From NCBI RefSeq assembly GCF_018780385.1, contig NZ_JADMJO010000013.1, forward strand, positions 1 through 64,000: 64,000 nucleotides of DNA, read 5' to 3'. The notes below the pieces were generated by a model. That model was not told the origin of the DNA, searched no databases, and saw only the letters and a list, made by a program, of their open reading frames with translations. The DNA is from Hydrogenophaga sp. (GTDB taxonomy: Bacteria; Pseudomonadota; Gammaproteobacteria; Burkholderiales; Burkholderiaceae_C). The translations under genes were made by a program, and so were the position numbers. Below are positions 26,456 to 38,365 of this stretch, one piece after another; position 1 is the first letter of the stretch, and every line of letters begins with the position of its first letter.

Positions 26456-26994
26456 AAGTCACACCCACCACCATCCCCAATGTGCTGATCATCGAACCCA
26501 AGGTGTTTGGCGACGAACGCGGATTTTTCTTCGAGAGCTTCAACCAGACGGCCTTCAATGAGGCGACTGGTCTGGATGTGAACTTCGTGCAGGACAACCA
26601 CAGCCGCAGCGCCCAGGGGGTGTTGCGGGGGCTGCACTACCAAGTGCCGCCGCATGCGCAGGGAAAGCTGGTTCGGGTGGTGCGCGGAAGCGTGTTTGAT
26701 GTGGCGGTGGATATTCGCCAGGGATCACCAACCTTTGGCCAGTGGGTGGGGATGGAACTCTCTGAGGAGAATCACAAGCAACTTTGGATACCTCCAGGCT
26801 TTGCCCACGGCTTTTTGGTGCTGAGCACGTCTGCCGACTTTCTGTACAAGACCACGGACTACTACGCACCGCAACACGAGCGCTGCATCGCCTGGAATGA
26901 TCCCACCATCAAGGTGCACTGGCCCGAAGACTTCGTACCACTGTTGTCGGCCAAGGATCAATTGGGCATGCCGTTTCGCGAAGCCGATCTCTGA
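26452..26994 (+). CDS. rfbC: dTDP-4-dehydrorhamnose 3,5-epimerase
   Basis: A 180-residue cupin-fold epimerase: [13 protein letters not shown] near residue 20, the catalytic His region [17 protein letters not shown] near 48, [15 protein letters not shown] near 84 and [14 protein letters not shown] near 108. It epimerises dTDP-4-keto-6-deoxyglucose at C3 and C5 before RfbD. The ATG overlaps the rfbA stop; the earlier track start is within rfbA. Length is normal. Confidence 0.96.
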   Translation: MKVTPTTIPNVLIIEPKVFGDERGFFFESFNQTAFNEATGLDVNFVQDNHSRSAQGVLRGLHYQVPPHAQGKLVRVVRGSVFDVAVDIRQGSPTFGQWVGMELSEENHKQLWIPPGFAHGFLVLSTSADFLYKTTDYYAPQHERCIAWNDPTIKVHWPEDFVPLLSAKDQLGMPFREADL

Positions 26995-27013
26995 GTTTTT
27001 TATCCTCTCGTAC

Positions 27014-29843
<2,830 letters not shown>

Positions 29844-29863
29844 TTTTCTCTTCGAAGCCGCCT

Positions 29864-30952
29864 ATGGAATTCATCGACCTGAAGACCCAGTACCAGCACC
29901 TCAAGACGGAAATTGATGCAGGTATCCAGCGCGTGCTGGACCATGGGCAATACATCCTGGGACCTGAAGTGGCCGAGCTGGAGGAGAAACTAGCCGCCTA
30001 CACCGGGTCGAAGCACTGCATAACCGTGGCCAACGGAACAGATGCGCTGCAAATTGCGCAGATGGCGCTGGGCATCGGGTCGGGCGACGAAGTGATCACG
30101 CCCGGCTTCACCTACATTGCCACCGCCGAGACCGTAGCTCTGTTAAGGGCCACGCCGGTGTATGTGGACGTCGACCCCTACACCTGCAACCTGGACCCCG
30201 CATTGCTCGAAGCTGCCATCACGCCCCGCACCAAGGCCATCATTCCGGTGAGCCTTTACGGTCAGTGCGCGGACTTCGACGCGATCAACGCCATAGCCGC
30301 GACGCACGGCATCCCGGTGATTGAAGACGCTGCGCAAAGCTTTGGCGCCACTTACAAGGGTCGCAAGAGCTGCAACCTCACCACCATCGCCTGCGCCAGC
30401 TTTTTCCCCAGCAAACCGCTGGGGTGTTACGGCGATGGTGGTGCCTTGTTCACCAACGATGACGAACTGGCCCGCGTGATGCGACAGATCGCCCGCCATG
30501 GCCAGGACCGCCGTTACCACCACATCCGCGTAGGTGTGAACAGTCGGCTGGACACCTTGCAGGCCGCAGTGTTGCTGCCCAAGCTGGCGGTGCTGGACGA
30601 AGAGATCCGCTTGCGCCAGATCGTGGCCAAACGATATGGCCGCCTGCTGGCACCGTTTGACGCGGTCACCACGCCGACAGTTGACGAGCACAACCAGAGC
30701 GCCTGGGCGCAGTACACCGTTCAGGTTCAAGGCAGGGATGCGCGGCAAGCGTTGATGAAGCAACGGAACGTCCCCACGACGGTGCACTACCCCTTGCCAC
30801 TCAACCAGCAACCCGCGGTGGCCGATGCGAATGCTCGGCTGCCTGTGGGCGACCGGCTGGCCACTCTAGTGCTGAGCCTACCCATGAGCCCCACACTGAC
30901 CGAACAAGATCAGCAGGCCGTCGTCGAGGCTCTTTGCCGCGCTCCGGGTTGA
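29864..30952 (+). CDS. wbpE: UDP-2-acetamido-2-deoxy-3-oxo-glucuronate aminotransferase
   Basis: A 362-residue DegT/DnrJ/EryC1 aminotransferase with MEFIDLKTQYQHLK at the start, ANGTDALQIAQMALG near 56, EDAAQSFGATYKG near 154 and the PLP Lys184 in FFPSKPLGCYGDGGA. WbpE transfers an amino group from glutamate to the 3-keto sugar formed by WbpB. Its place after wbpA, wbpB and wbpD fixes the pathway. The track start lies within wbpD; ATG 29864 gives the family N-terminus. Confidence 0.92.
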   Translation: MEFIDLKTQYQHLKTEIDAGIQRVLDHGQYILGPEVAELEEKLAAYTGSKHCITVANGTDALQIAQMALGIGSGDEVITPGFTYIATAETVALLRATPVYVDVDPYTCNLDPALLEAAITPRTKAIIPVSLYGQCADFDAINAIAATHGIPVIEDAAQSFGATYKGRKSCNLTTIACASFFPSKPLGCYGDGGALFTNDDELARVMRQIARHGQDRRYHHIRVGVNSRLDTLQAAVLLPKLAVLDEEIRLRQIVAKRYGRLLAPFDAVTTPTVDEHNQSAWAQYTVQVQGRDARQALMKQRNVPTTVHYPLPLNQQPAVADANARLPVGDRLATLVLSLPMSPTLTEQDQQAVVEALCRAPG

Positions 30953-30965
30953 AGACTGTGCTCAC

Positions 30966-32285
30966 GTGAAGCGTCCACCATGGCTTGAACGCCTAACCAC
31001 GCGGGGAGGCTTGATGCGCTCTGTGGCGGTGCTTGTGGGAGGTACCGCCTTCGCGCACGCTATCACGGCGCTGGCGTTGCCGATTCTTACCCGGCTGTAC
31101 AGCCCGACCGACTTCAGCGTTCTCGCCGTTTTCGCCAGCGTGTTGGCGGTTATTTCCGTGGCTGCCTGCCTGCGTCTGGACGTGGCAATTGCTCTACCAG
31201 CATCCGACCATCAAGCCTTCGATCTGCTGGTGCTAGCATTGGCCTGCACTGCGGGTGTGGCCACGATGTGTGGCGCCATTGTGCTGTTCGCTCCCGAGTG
31301 GTTCGCGTCCACCATCGGGCGCTCGGACATCGAGCCCTACCTCTGGATGATTCCCATCGGGGTGCTGCTGGCGGGCACCTACAGCGCCTTGCAAAACTGG
31401 TTCGTGCGCGAGAAGCAGTTCAGCCTGATTGCTAGGAGCAGGGTGGTGCAATCTGGCGCCAGTGCGGGCACGCAGATTGGCATGTCTGGGCTGGCAAGCG
31501 CCCCCATCGGCCTGTTGGTCGGCTACCTGCTGAACACAGGCTCTGCCTGTATCGGTCTGGGCTTCCAACTGGTGCGGCAACAGCGAACGCGACGCAACGG
31601 AGAAGGTATGAACGTGGCCCGGCTTAAGCAGGCCTGGAAAGACCACGACCGCTTTCCCAAATACTCCACCTGGGAAGCACTGTGCAACAGCGCTGCCATA
31701 CAGGTGCCCGTGATCATGATTGCGGCCCTTGCAGCAGGGCCCGAGGCTGGCTACTTGCTGCTGGCCATGTCCGTCATCCAAGCGCCCATGTCCCTGTTTG
31801 GTACAGCCATCGGGCAGGTGTATCTTTCACGGGCGCCGCAAGCCTATCGCGACGGGCAACTTGCCAGCTTCACAAAACAAGTCCTGGGCGGACTCATCAA
31901 GGCGGGCGTCGGTCCATTGCTTCTGATGGGCGCACTCGCGCCATTCCTTTTTGGTCTAGTGTTTGGCGAGGAGTGGGAGAGGGCCGGCGTGCTGGTGGCC
32001 TGGATGACGCCTTGGTTTGTGATGCAGTTTCTCGCATCACCTATTTCTATGGCTATGTACATCACGGGAAGGCAACAATCAGTCTTTCTCCTCCAAGTCT
32101 CAGGATTAGCCTTCAGAATAATGGCCGTATGGTTCGCTTCAATCTTACCCAACGCCCCTATGGCGGAAGCTTATGCCGTCTCGGGCATGATTTTTTATAT
32201 AGTGTATCTCTGGTTTATTTTGCAATCTGTCAGAGATGAAATTCCACATTCTCTAGATGTGACACCAAACAAAGAAACATTCTGA
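30966..32285 (+). CDS. wzx: O-antigen flippase, Wzx-like
   Basis: A 439-residue protein with about twelve hydrophobic segments beginning SVAVLVGGTAFAHAITALALPILTRLYSPTDFS, the usual opening of Wzx/polysaccharide-export flippases of the MOP superfamily. It should translocate the undecaprenyl-diphosphate-linked repeat unit across the inner membrane. Start choice is uncertain: GTG 30966 keeps an amphipathic lead seen in relatives, but ATG 31014 has the stronger GGGGAGG site. The 3' third (from about 32040) turns abruptly AT-rich, marking the edge of a low-GC block that continues to wzy. Confidence 0.82.
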   Translation: MKRPPWLERLTTRGGLMRSVAVLVGGTAFAHAITALALPILTRLYSPTDFSVLAVFASVLAVISVAACLRLDVAIALPASDHQAFDLLVLALACTAGVATMCGAIVLFAPEWFASTIGRSDIEPYLWMIPIGVLLAGTYSALQNWFVREKQFSLIARSRVVQSGASAGTQIGMSGLASAPIGLLVGYLLNTGSACIGLGFQLVRQQRTRRNGEGMNVARLKQAWKDHDRFPKYSTWEALCNSAAIQVPVIMIAALAAGPEAGYLLLAMSVIQAPMSLFGTAIGQVYLSRAPQAYRDGQLASFTKQVLGGLIKAGVGPLLLMGALAPFLFGLVFGEEWERAGVLVAWMTPWFVMQFLASPISMAMYITGRQQSVFLLQVSGLAFRIMAVWFASILPNAPMAEAYAVSGMIFYIVYLWFILQSVRDEIPHSLDVTPNKETF

Positions 32286-32308
32286 CTCAAACAATAAGTT
32301 TCCAATCC

Positions 32309-33697
32309 ATGCAAACACACCAAAGTGGGACCAACGCTCAGGGTAAGAGATGGAAGCCTTTCGAGTCAAGGATCGTTCTTTTTGGATGGAGCTTGCTGTA
32401 TGCACTATCATTAAACTATTGCTTATCGGCATACGCCAGTGTCTGGTGGTCGGAATATGGGTTCACCAGTTCTGATTTCGACCTCTGGAAATGGTTCGCA
32501 GCGAGTCTTTCCATCCTGCTCTGGACTTCGGTCCTTCCAAAACGAATTAAGAATGCGTCATCGTTGTTCCTGATTACAATTTACCACTTCGTTGGTATTC
32601 CTGCACTGGTTGCAATCACCAGTTTGGAGAACATGTACGGAGTCGATCGAAGTAGCCTGCTTCCTTCCTTGACACTTGGCTTCTTCCTATCTTGCATAAT
32701 ACAAAAACGAAGCCTTTCAGTCAGTTTGAATCGGGCATTTCCTTCATGGTTTCCTGTGACCCTGACCATTGTTTGGCTTCTTTGCGCAATCTTTCTAATT
32801 AAAAGTTTCGCTGGAGTCATGCAGTTTGAAGGACTTGACAACATATACGCTCAGCGAGAAGCCGGGAAAGCGGAAGGACTCATTCAAGGTTATGCACAAA
32901 CCTATTTTGGTTATGTGCTTTCTCCTGCACTCTTGGCATTCGGTCTTTATCAACGCCGTCCTCTGTTTATTCTTGTTGGAATTGTGGGTGCGTTGATTCT
33001 TTATGCGATTACTGCAGAAAAAGCGGTGATAATGTATCCATTGTTTATCAGTGCTATGTTTGTACTGATGCGACGACTCTCAAAGCATACTGTTTCCGCT
33101 ATATCCATCACAGCATCGTTTTCGTTTTTGTTAACCATCGCTGTTACCTTCTATCAACATTCAACTGTGGCCGAATTTATATCGTGGTATCTTGGAAGCC
33201 GAACGCTACTTATGCCAGGAATTTTTGTTGTTCACTACTGGGATCAATTCTCCATCGACGGAAATACTCTATGGAGTCAACTTAAGGGGTTTAATTTGTT
33301 GATTCAAACCCCTCCTCAATACCTTGGGGATGAGAGGTGGCCTTCTCTAGGACTTATTGTTGGAGAGCTGCACTTGGGCGTGCCTACATTCAATGTAAAT
33401 GCCAGCTTTATCGCCTCTGATGGAATTGCAAGCTTTGGCGCGATAGGCATATTAATTGCTTTCTTGGTATTTTCACTATTTCTATCCATCTTGGATTACG
33501 TATCCAGCGGCTTCGATCCGATCTTGCTTGTTCCTTTACTAGTACCTCTAAGTCTAAACTTGACAAACGGGTCTCTCTTTACTGCACTAACCTCCTTCGG
33601 AGGGTTATTTTGGATCATATGCTTCGTTTTTTTCACTAGAAGAAAAGTTGGGGCTGACAACTTCTTATCTCATACTCGAACTCTACCGAAATCATGA
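32309..33697 (+). CDS. wzy: O-antigen polymerase, Wzy-like
   Basis: A 462-residue membrane protein with around ten to twelve hydrophobic helices (for example FGWSLLYALSLNYCLSAYASVWW, LTIVWLLCAIFLIKSF, SISITASFSFLLTIAVTFY) and a larger hydrophilic loop after about residue 285 containing WDQFSIDGNTLWSQLKG. That topology, the low GC and the position after wzx in a Wzx/Wzz locus support Wzy. Sequence conservation in this family is minimal, so the call depends mostly on topology and context. The end overlaps the next gene by 4 bases. Confidence 0.68.
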   Translation: MQTHQSGTNAQGKRWKPFESRIVLFGWSLLYALSLNYCLSAYASVWWSEYGFTSSDFDLWKWFAASLSILLWTSVLPKRIKNASSLFLITIYHFVGIPALVAITSLENMYGVDRSSLLPSLTLGFFLSCIIQKRSLSVSLNRAFPSWFPVTLTIVWLLCAIFLIKSFAGVMQFEGLDNIYAQREAGKAEGLIQGYAQTYFGYVLSPALLAFGLYQRRPLFILVGIVGALILYAITAEKAVIMYPLFISAMFVLMRRLSKHTVSAISITASFSFLLTIAVTFYQHSTVAEFISWYLGSRTLLMPGIFVVHYWDQFSIDGNTLWSQLKGFNLLIQTPPQYLGDERWPSLGLIVGELHLGVPTFNVNASFIASDGIASFGAIGILIAFLVFSLFLSILDYVSSGFDPILLVPLLVPLSLNLTNGSLFTALTSFGGLFWIICFVFFTRRKVGADNFLSHTRTLPKS

Positions 33698-34551
33698 ACA
33701 CAGAAGTTATTTTCTCAAATCGTGAGGCGATTAATTGCCCCTGCTGTGGTACGAGTGCTAACACGCCCTGGAGCAATGAGCTTGGCTTCACTGTGGTTCG
33801 ATGCATGCAGTGTCGTCTGCTGTACGTTAATCCAATATTGAAACCAAGCTACATAGATGCTGCTGTCAGGGAGGGAGCGCATTCAATCGAAGGAAGAAAG
33901 CTCGACGTCCGAAGTAGACGCATACCTAGGAAAATTCACCGTTACCAAACCGAGCTGAAAGGTATGTTTTCAGATTTGTGGCAATCTGGGAAAGCAATTT
34001 GTTGGGTGGATGTGGGCGCTGGTTATGGCGAAACACTAGAAGCGGTGCGGGGATTGGCCCCACTTGGTAGCTCAATTGTGGGTGTGGAGCCAATGCAATA
34101 CAAAGCAGAAATGGCCCGCAAACAAGGTCTTGAAGTTCAGAATTCGTATCTTGAACCAAATATATTCAAGGCAGATGTCATATCGATGGTCGACATATTC
34201 AGTCACATTCCGAATTTTCATTCGTTTCTTCAGATCGTGATTAAGAACCTCAAGCCTGGGGGCGAGATTTTTCTCGAGACCGGAAATCTGGCAGATCTTT
34301 CCCTTCGCAGAGAATTCCCGAACGAACTTGGATTGCCCGACCATCTTGTATTTGCAGGGGAGTCTCAATTGAGACGGTACTTGATCGAGGCGGGATTTGA
34401 TGTTATTCAAATCAAAAAGCAACGCATTGACGGATTTTTGTCATCTTTCAAATCCATTGTCAAGAAGTTACTTGGTCGGCCCGTAGTTTTAGGAGTTCCG
34501 TATTCCTCTCATTACAGACAATTATTGATCAGGGCCCGATTGCGCTCGTGA
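33694..34551 (+). CDS. SAM-dependent methyltransferase with zinc-binding N-terminus
   Basis: A 285-residue protein. Residues 14-50 hold CPCCGTSANTPWSNELGF and VRCMQCRLLYVNP, the paired CxxC zinc-binding head found on many polysaccharide-locus methyltransferases. Motif I is CWVDVGAGYGETLEAV near residue 107. DIFSHIPNFHSFLQ, then LKPGGEIFLETGN, follow as the downstream core. It probably methylates a sugar of the growing or completed repeat unit, possibly as a capping reaction. It overlaps wzy by 4 bases and shares its low GC. Confidence 0.77.
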   Translation: MNTEVIFSNREAINCPCCGTSANTPWSNELGFTVVRCMQCRLLYVNPILKPSYIDAAVREGAHSIEGRKLDVRSRRIPRKIHRYQTELKGMFSDLWQSGKAICWVDVGAGYGETLEAVRGLAPLGSSIVGVEPMQYKAEMARKQGLEVQNSYLEPNIFKADVISMVDIFSHIPNFHSFLQIVIKNLKPGGEIFLETGNLADLSLRREFPNELGLPDHLVFAGESQLRRYLIEAGFDVIQIKKQRIDGFLSSFKSIVKKLLGRPVVLGVPYSSHYRQLLIRARLRS

Positions 34552-34603
34552 GCTCCATCAGTTTCACGAACTGCATTTGAAGAATACTCGCCCAAATACG
34601 CCG

Positions 34604-35749
34604 ATGAATATATTGCATGTCTGTCTTTCCAATTATTATATTGACCGATTTTCATATCAAGAAAATGAGATCGTCCACCAAAATGTGATAGATGGACACA
34701 ACGTCAAGATAGTGGCTTCGACAGAAACCTTTGGTGAAAATCGCGAATTAGTTTATGTGCGTCCTTCCAAATATATCGGAAGCGATGGAGCGGAAGTCGT
34801 TAGATTGCCATACCTTCGTTTACTTCCTCATTTCATCATGCGCAAACTGCGCATTCACCCTGGGTTCAAGGAACAGCTTGAGGCATTCCAGCCAGAGGTC
34901 ATTCTCTTTCATGGGACTTGCGGCTGGGAGCTGAACACGGTTGCTAATTACAAGAGGCAAAATCCAAGCATCAAACTGTATGTCGACAGTCATGAGGATT
35001 TCAATAATAGCGCACGCACATGGATTTCAAAGTGGGTGCTTCATTTTCTGTATTACCGCACCATCTTGCGGCATAATCTGAAGTGGATTGATCGGATTCT
35101 GTGCGTCAACGTATCAGCCATGGAATTTCTCGAGAACTTCTATGGAATTCCATCGAACCAATTGGAGTTTTTTCCCCTTGGCGGAAAGGTTCTGAAGGAT
35201 GCCGAGTACCTTGCTCGTCGTAAGGCGACTCGAAGTCTTCACCAACTGGAGGCCGATCACATCCTCTTTGTTCAGTCTGGAAAGATGGATAGCAGCAAGA
35301 AATTTCTTGAATCGCTGCGGGCCTTCTCCAGGATCAAGAACCCTCATTTTCGCTTCATCGCGGTCGGTCATATTCACGATGACATTGCATCGGAAGCTGA
35401 GCAATTAATCAAAGGCGATCCGCGCATAACTTTCGATGGATGGAAGTCGCCAGAGGAGTTAAGAGACCTGCTTTGTGCTGCTGACGTGTACGTCCAACCG
35501 GGAACTCAATCAGTCACCATGCAGATGAGCCTTTGCTGCCGATGCGCGGTGATGATCGCTGATGTCTCAAGTCACCAACCATACATCAATGCCAACGGTT
35601 GGTTGATCGGAACAAACTGCAAGCTAGATCAGGCCTTCCAGGAAGCCGCTGAGCAACCGCATGAACTGCAATCTATGGCAGAAAATTCCCACGCCATCGC
35701 CTCCCGCCTCCTGGACTACCGTTCTCTGGCCGCAAGGTTGTATCGGTAA
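34604..35749 (+). CDS. glycosyltransferase, GT-B fold (GT4-like)
   Basis: A 381-residue protein, MNILHVCLSNYYIDRFSYQENEI at the N-terminus and, in the C-terminal half, GKMDSSKKFLESLRAF and RFIAVGHIHDD, followed by DLLCAADVYVQPGTQSVTMQMSLCC, which occupies the acceptor/donor-binding EX7E-like region though the glutamates are not clear. It should be one of the repeat-unit transferases. The track begins at TTG 34577; I prefer ATG 34604. It is preceded by a 52-base gap. Low GC continues to about its end. Donor and linkage are unknown. Confidence 0.7.
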   Translation: MNILHVCLSNYYIDRFSYQENEIVHQNVIDGHNVKIVASTETFGENRELVYVRPSKYIGSDGAEVVRLPYLRLLPHFIMRKLRIHPGFKEQLEAFQPEVILFHGTCGWELNTVANYKRQNPSIKLYVDSHEDFNNSARTWISKWVLHFLYYRTILRHNLKWIDRILCVNVSAMEFLENFYGIPSNQLEFFPLGGKVLKDAEYLARRKATRSLHQLEADHILFVQSGKMDSSKKFLESLRAFSRIKNPHFRFIAVGHIHDDIASEAEQLIKGDPRITFDGWKSPEELRDLLCAADVYVQPGTQSVTMQMSLCCRCAVMIADVSSHQPYINANGWLIGTNCKLDQAFQEAAEQPHELQSMAENSHAIASRLLDYRSLAARLYR

Positions 35750-35787
35750 ACTCCGCTCTTCGCCTCTACAACGACCGCCAGCTTCCC

Positions 35788-36939
35788 ATGACCTCAGCCA
35801 GTACCCGCCCGTATCAAATATGCCGCAAATGCACCATGGATACGAGCGACCCACACATTGCATTCGATGACGATGGCGTCTGTGAGTACTGCAACAACTT
35901 CCAGACGGAGATCCTGCCCAACTGGCACACGGGTCAGCGCGGTGAAAAAGAGCTAGCTGCGTTGGCCGACAAGATCCGGGCACAAGGCCGGGGCAAAGAC
36001 TTCGACTGCATCATCGGTCTGAGCGGCGGGCTGGACAGCTCCTACGCCACTTATGTGGCCAAGGAAAAAATGGGGTTGCGACCCCTGCTTTTCCACGTGG
36101 ACGCTGGCTGGAATACTGACCAAGCCGCGGGCAACATCGAGAAGCTGGTGGACGGGCTAGGGCTCGACCTCTACACGGAAGTCATCAACTGGCAGGAGAT
36201 GAAAGACTTGCAAGTGGCTTTTCTCCGGGCCGGGATCGCAGACCAGGATCTGCCTCAAGATGGCGCGTTCTTTTCGGCGTTGTACAAGTTCGCCAGAAAG
36301 CACCGCATCAAGTATGTGTTGACCGGCTCCAATTTCTCCACGGAATGCTGCCGCGAACCAGAAGAATGGGGCGGCTACCCGGGTATCGACACCGTGCTTT
36401 TCAAGGATATTCACCGCCGCTTCGGCCAGCGTGAATTGAAGACCTTCCCGCTGGTGGACATCCTGATCTACAAGTTGCTCTACCAGAAGGTGCTGGGGAT
36501 GGAGGTGGTCAAGCCCTTGAACCTCGTGCCCTACATCAAGAAGGATGCAGAAGCCGAACTGGAGCGCAAATTCGGCTGGCAGCGGTTTCAGCACAAGCAC
36601 CACGAGTCTCGCTTCACGCGTTTCTACGAGGATTACTGGATGCCGCGCAAGTTCGGATACCACAAGCGCCGCGCACATTTCTCCAGCCTCATCCTTACAG
36701 GTCAGATGACGCGCGAGGCGGCGCTGGAGCGGTTGTCGCGACCCGAGATGGACGAACACTTCCTGAAACAGGAGTTCGAGTACGTGGCCCACAAACTGGG
36801 GCTGTCCGTGGACGAGCTTCAAGCGATCTTTGACGGCGAGAACAAGACGTACCGCGACTACAAGAACAAGCGTTGGGCCATTGGCATCGGCGCGAGCGCC
36901 ATGCGGATGCTGGGCCTGGAAAGAAGGTTGTTCCGGTGA
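35788..36939 (+). CDS. wbpG: N-acetyl sugar amidotransferase
   Basis: A 383-residue PP-loop ATP pyrophosphatase of the WbpG/PseA family. The N-terminus has two CxxC pairs, CRKCTMDTSDPH and CEYCNNF, followed by the ATP-binding IGLSGGLDSSYATYVA near residue 77 and the family segment TGSNFSTECCREPEEWGG. With ammonia from HisH2/HisF2 it turns the acetamido group at C3 of the 2,3-diacetamido uronic sugar into an acetamidino group. GC returns to the window norm here. The last codon overlaps hisH2 as GTGA. Confidence 0.92.
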   Translation: MTSASTRPYQICRKCTMDTSDPHIAFDDDGVCEYCNNFQTEILPNWHTGQRGEKELAALADKIRAQGRGKDFDCIIGLSGGLDSSYATYVAKEKMGLRPLLFHVDAGWNTDQAAGNIEKLVDGLGLDLYTEVINWQEMKDLQVAFLRAGIADQDLPQDGAFFSALYKFARKHRIKYVLTGSNFSTECCREPEEWGGYPGIDTVLFKDIHRRFGQRELKTFPLVDILIYKLLYQKVLGMEVVKPLNLVPYIKKDAEAELERKFGWQRFQHKHHESRFTRFYEDYWMPRKFGYHKRRAHFSSLILTGQMTREAALERLSRPEMDEHFLKQEFEYVAHKLGLSVDELQAIFDGENKTYRDYKNKRWAIGIGASAMRMLGLERRLFR

Positions 36940-37556
36940 TCCACATCGTCGACTATGGTGTGGGAAACGTTCAGGCATTCGTCAACATGTACAAGCGCCT
37001 TGGCATAAACGCCAAGCGGGCGGTCAGCGCCCACGATTTGCTGTCTGCCAAGAAGGTGATCCTGCCTGGCGTGGGTGCATTCGATCACGCCATGGAACTG
37101 CTCAATGCTTCGGGCATGCGCGAGCCACTGGACCGCCTCGTGCTCGAGCAGGGCGCGCCGGTGCTCGGCATCTGTGTCGGCATGCAGATGCTGGCCGACG
37201 GCAGCGACGAAGGCTCGGAGACCGGCCTGGGGTGGGTGAAGGGACGCGTGCGCAGCTTTGCCAGCCAAGCTGCCTCTGCGGCGTTGCCGATGCCCCACAT
37301 GGGTTGGAACGACGTCATCCCGGTTGCAGATTCACCCAGTGCGCTCTTCAAGGGCTTGGAGAGTGAGGCCCGCTTCTATTTCCTGCATTCTTACTATTTC
37401 GAGGCAGCGGAAGCTGCCGACGCCGTGGCGCTGTCCGACTATGGTTTTGAATTCGCCTGTGCGGTTCAGCGTGGTCATGTCGCAGGCGTGCAGTTCCATC
37501 CCGAGAAGAGCCACCACTGGGGTGCGGCGCTTCTGAAGAATTTCGCGGAGCTCTGA
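36936..37556 (+). CDS. hisH2: glutamine amidotransferase HisH2 for sugar amidination
   Basis: A 206-residue class I glutamine amidotransferase. It has VDYGVGNVQAFVNM at the start, PGVGAFDHAM, the nucleophile Cys in LGICVGMQML near residue 81, and the His-Glu pair in GVQFHPEKSHHWG. It releases ammonia from glutamine for the HisF2/WbpG reaction. It resembles HisH of histidine synthesis, but no other his gene is near and it is sandwiched between wbpG and hisF2. GTG start with a 4-base overlap on wbpG; the track's earlier start is in wbpG. Confidence 0.92.
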   Translation: MIHIVDYGVGNVQAFVNMYKRLGINAKRAVSAHDLLSAKKVILPGVGAFDHAMELLNASGMREPLDRLVLEQGAPVLGICVGMQMLADGSDEGSETGLGWVKGRVRSFASQAASAALPMPHMGWNDVIPVADSPSALFKGLESEARFYFLHSYYFEAAEAADAVALSDYGFEFACAVQRGHVAGVQFHPEKSHHWGAALLKNFAEL

Positions 37557-37557
37557 C

Positions 37558-38355
37558 ATGCTGCGCCCACGCATCACGCCCTGTCTGTTGGTCCACCAGG
37601 GTGGCCTGGTGAAAACCGTTGAGTTCCGCGACGCCAAGTACGTCGGAGACCCGATCAACGCCGTCAAGATCTTCAACGAGAAAGAAGCCGACGAATTGGT
37701 GGTGCTCGACATTGACGCCACGGTGAACGGCGCTGAACCTGACTACAGCATGATCGCCCACCTGGCTGCTGAATGCCGCACGCCCCTGTGTTACGGCGGT
37801 GGCGTGCGAACACCGGAACAGGCGCGCAAGATCATCGGGCTGGGCGTCGAAAAAGTGGCCGTGAGCGCGGCGGCGGTGGAAGACGCCACATTGCTGACCC
37901 GCATGGCCGAGGCGGTGGGCAGACAAAGCGTGGTTGCGGTGCTGGATGTGCGAAAGAAGTCCGGGCTATTTGCCAAAGGCTACGAAGTGGTCACGCGCAA
38001 CGCCACTCAAGTGCACAAGCGAGACCCGTTCGAACTGGCACAACAGCTCCAGGCTGCGGGTGCGGGCGAGATCGTGATCAACTCGGTGGACCGCGATGGT
38101 CAAATGAAGGGTTATGACCTCACGCTCGCTGTGAAAATGCGCCAGACCCTGCAGATTCCTCTGACGTTTCTGGGCGGCGCAGGTTCGCACCAAGATATCG
38201 AGGCATTGTTTCAGGCCTGCGGCGTGGTGGGCGCCTCGGCCGGCAGCCTCTTCGTTTTCAAGGGCCCTTACCGTGCGGTCCTGATCAACTACCCCCATCC
38301 CGCCCAGCGTGAAGGCATCTATCGCGCTGGCTTGGCGACACACACAACCAAGTGA
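37558..38355 (+). CDS. hisF2: imidazole glycerol phosphate synthase-like subunit HisF2
   Basis: A 265-residue TIM-barrel protein: MLRPRITPCLLVHQGGLVKT, FNEKEADELVVLDIDAT, YGGGVRTPEQARKII, ITVNS-like INSVDRDGQMKGYD and FLGGAGSHQDI. HisF normally closes the imidazole ring. The HisF2 subtype in acetamidino-sugar loci is thought to channel ammonia from HisH2 to WbpG. It starts one base after the hisH2 stop. The replacement of canonical HisF N-terminal residues (RIIPCLDV) by RITPCLLVHQGG supports the HisF2 subtype. Confidence 0.9.
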   Translation: MLRPRITPCLLVHQGGLVKTVEFRDAKYVGDPINAVKIFNEKEADELVVLDIDATVNGAEPDYSMIAHLAAECRTPLCYGGGVRTPEQARKIIGLGVEKVAVSAAAVEDATLLTRMAEAVGRQSVVAVLDVRKKSGLFAKGYEVVTRNATQVHKRDPFELAQQLQAAGAGEIVINSVDRDGQMKGYDLTLAVKMRQTLQIPLTFLGGAGSHQDIEALFQACGVVGASAGSLFVFKGPYRAVLINYPHPAQREGIYRAGLATHTTK

Positions 38356-38365
38356 CTGCCCTCCG

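Noticed and set aside
36936-38355. Part of a histidine biosynthesis operon
   Set aside because: Only hisH and hisF types are present, directly coupled to wbpG, and the HisF N-terminus is of the HisF2 subtype.
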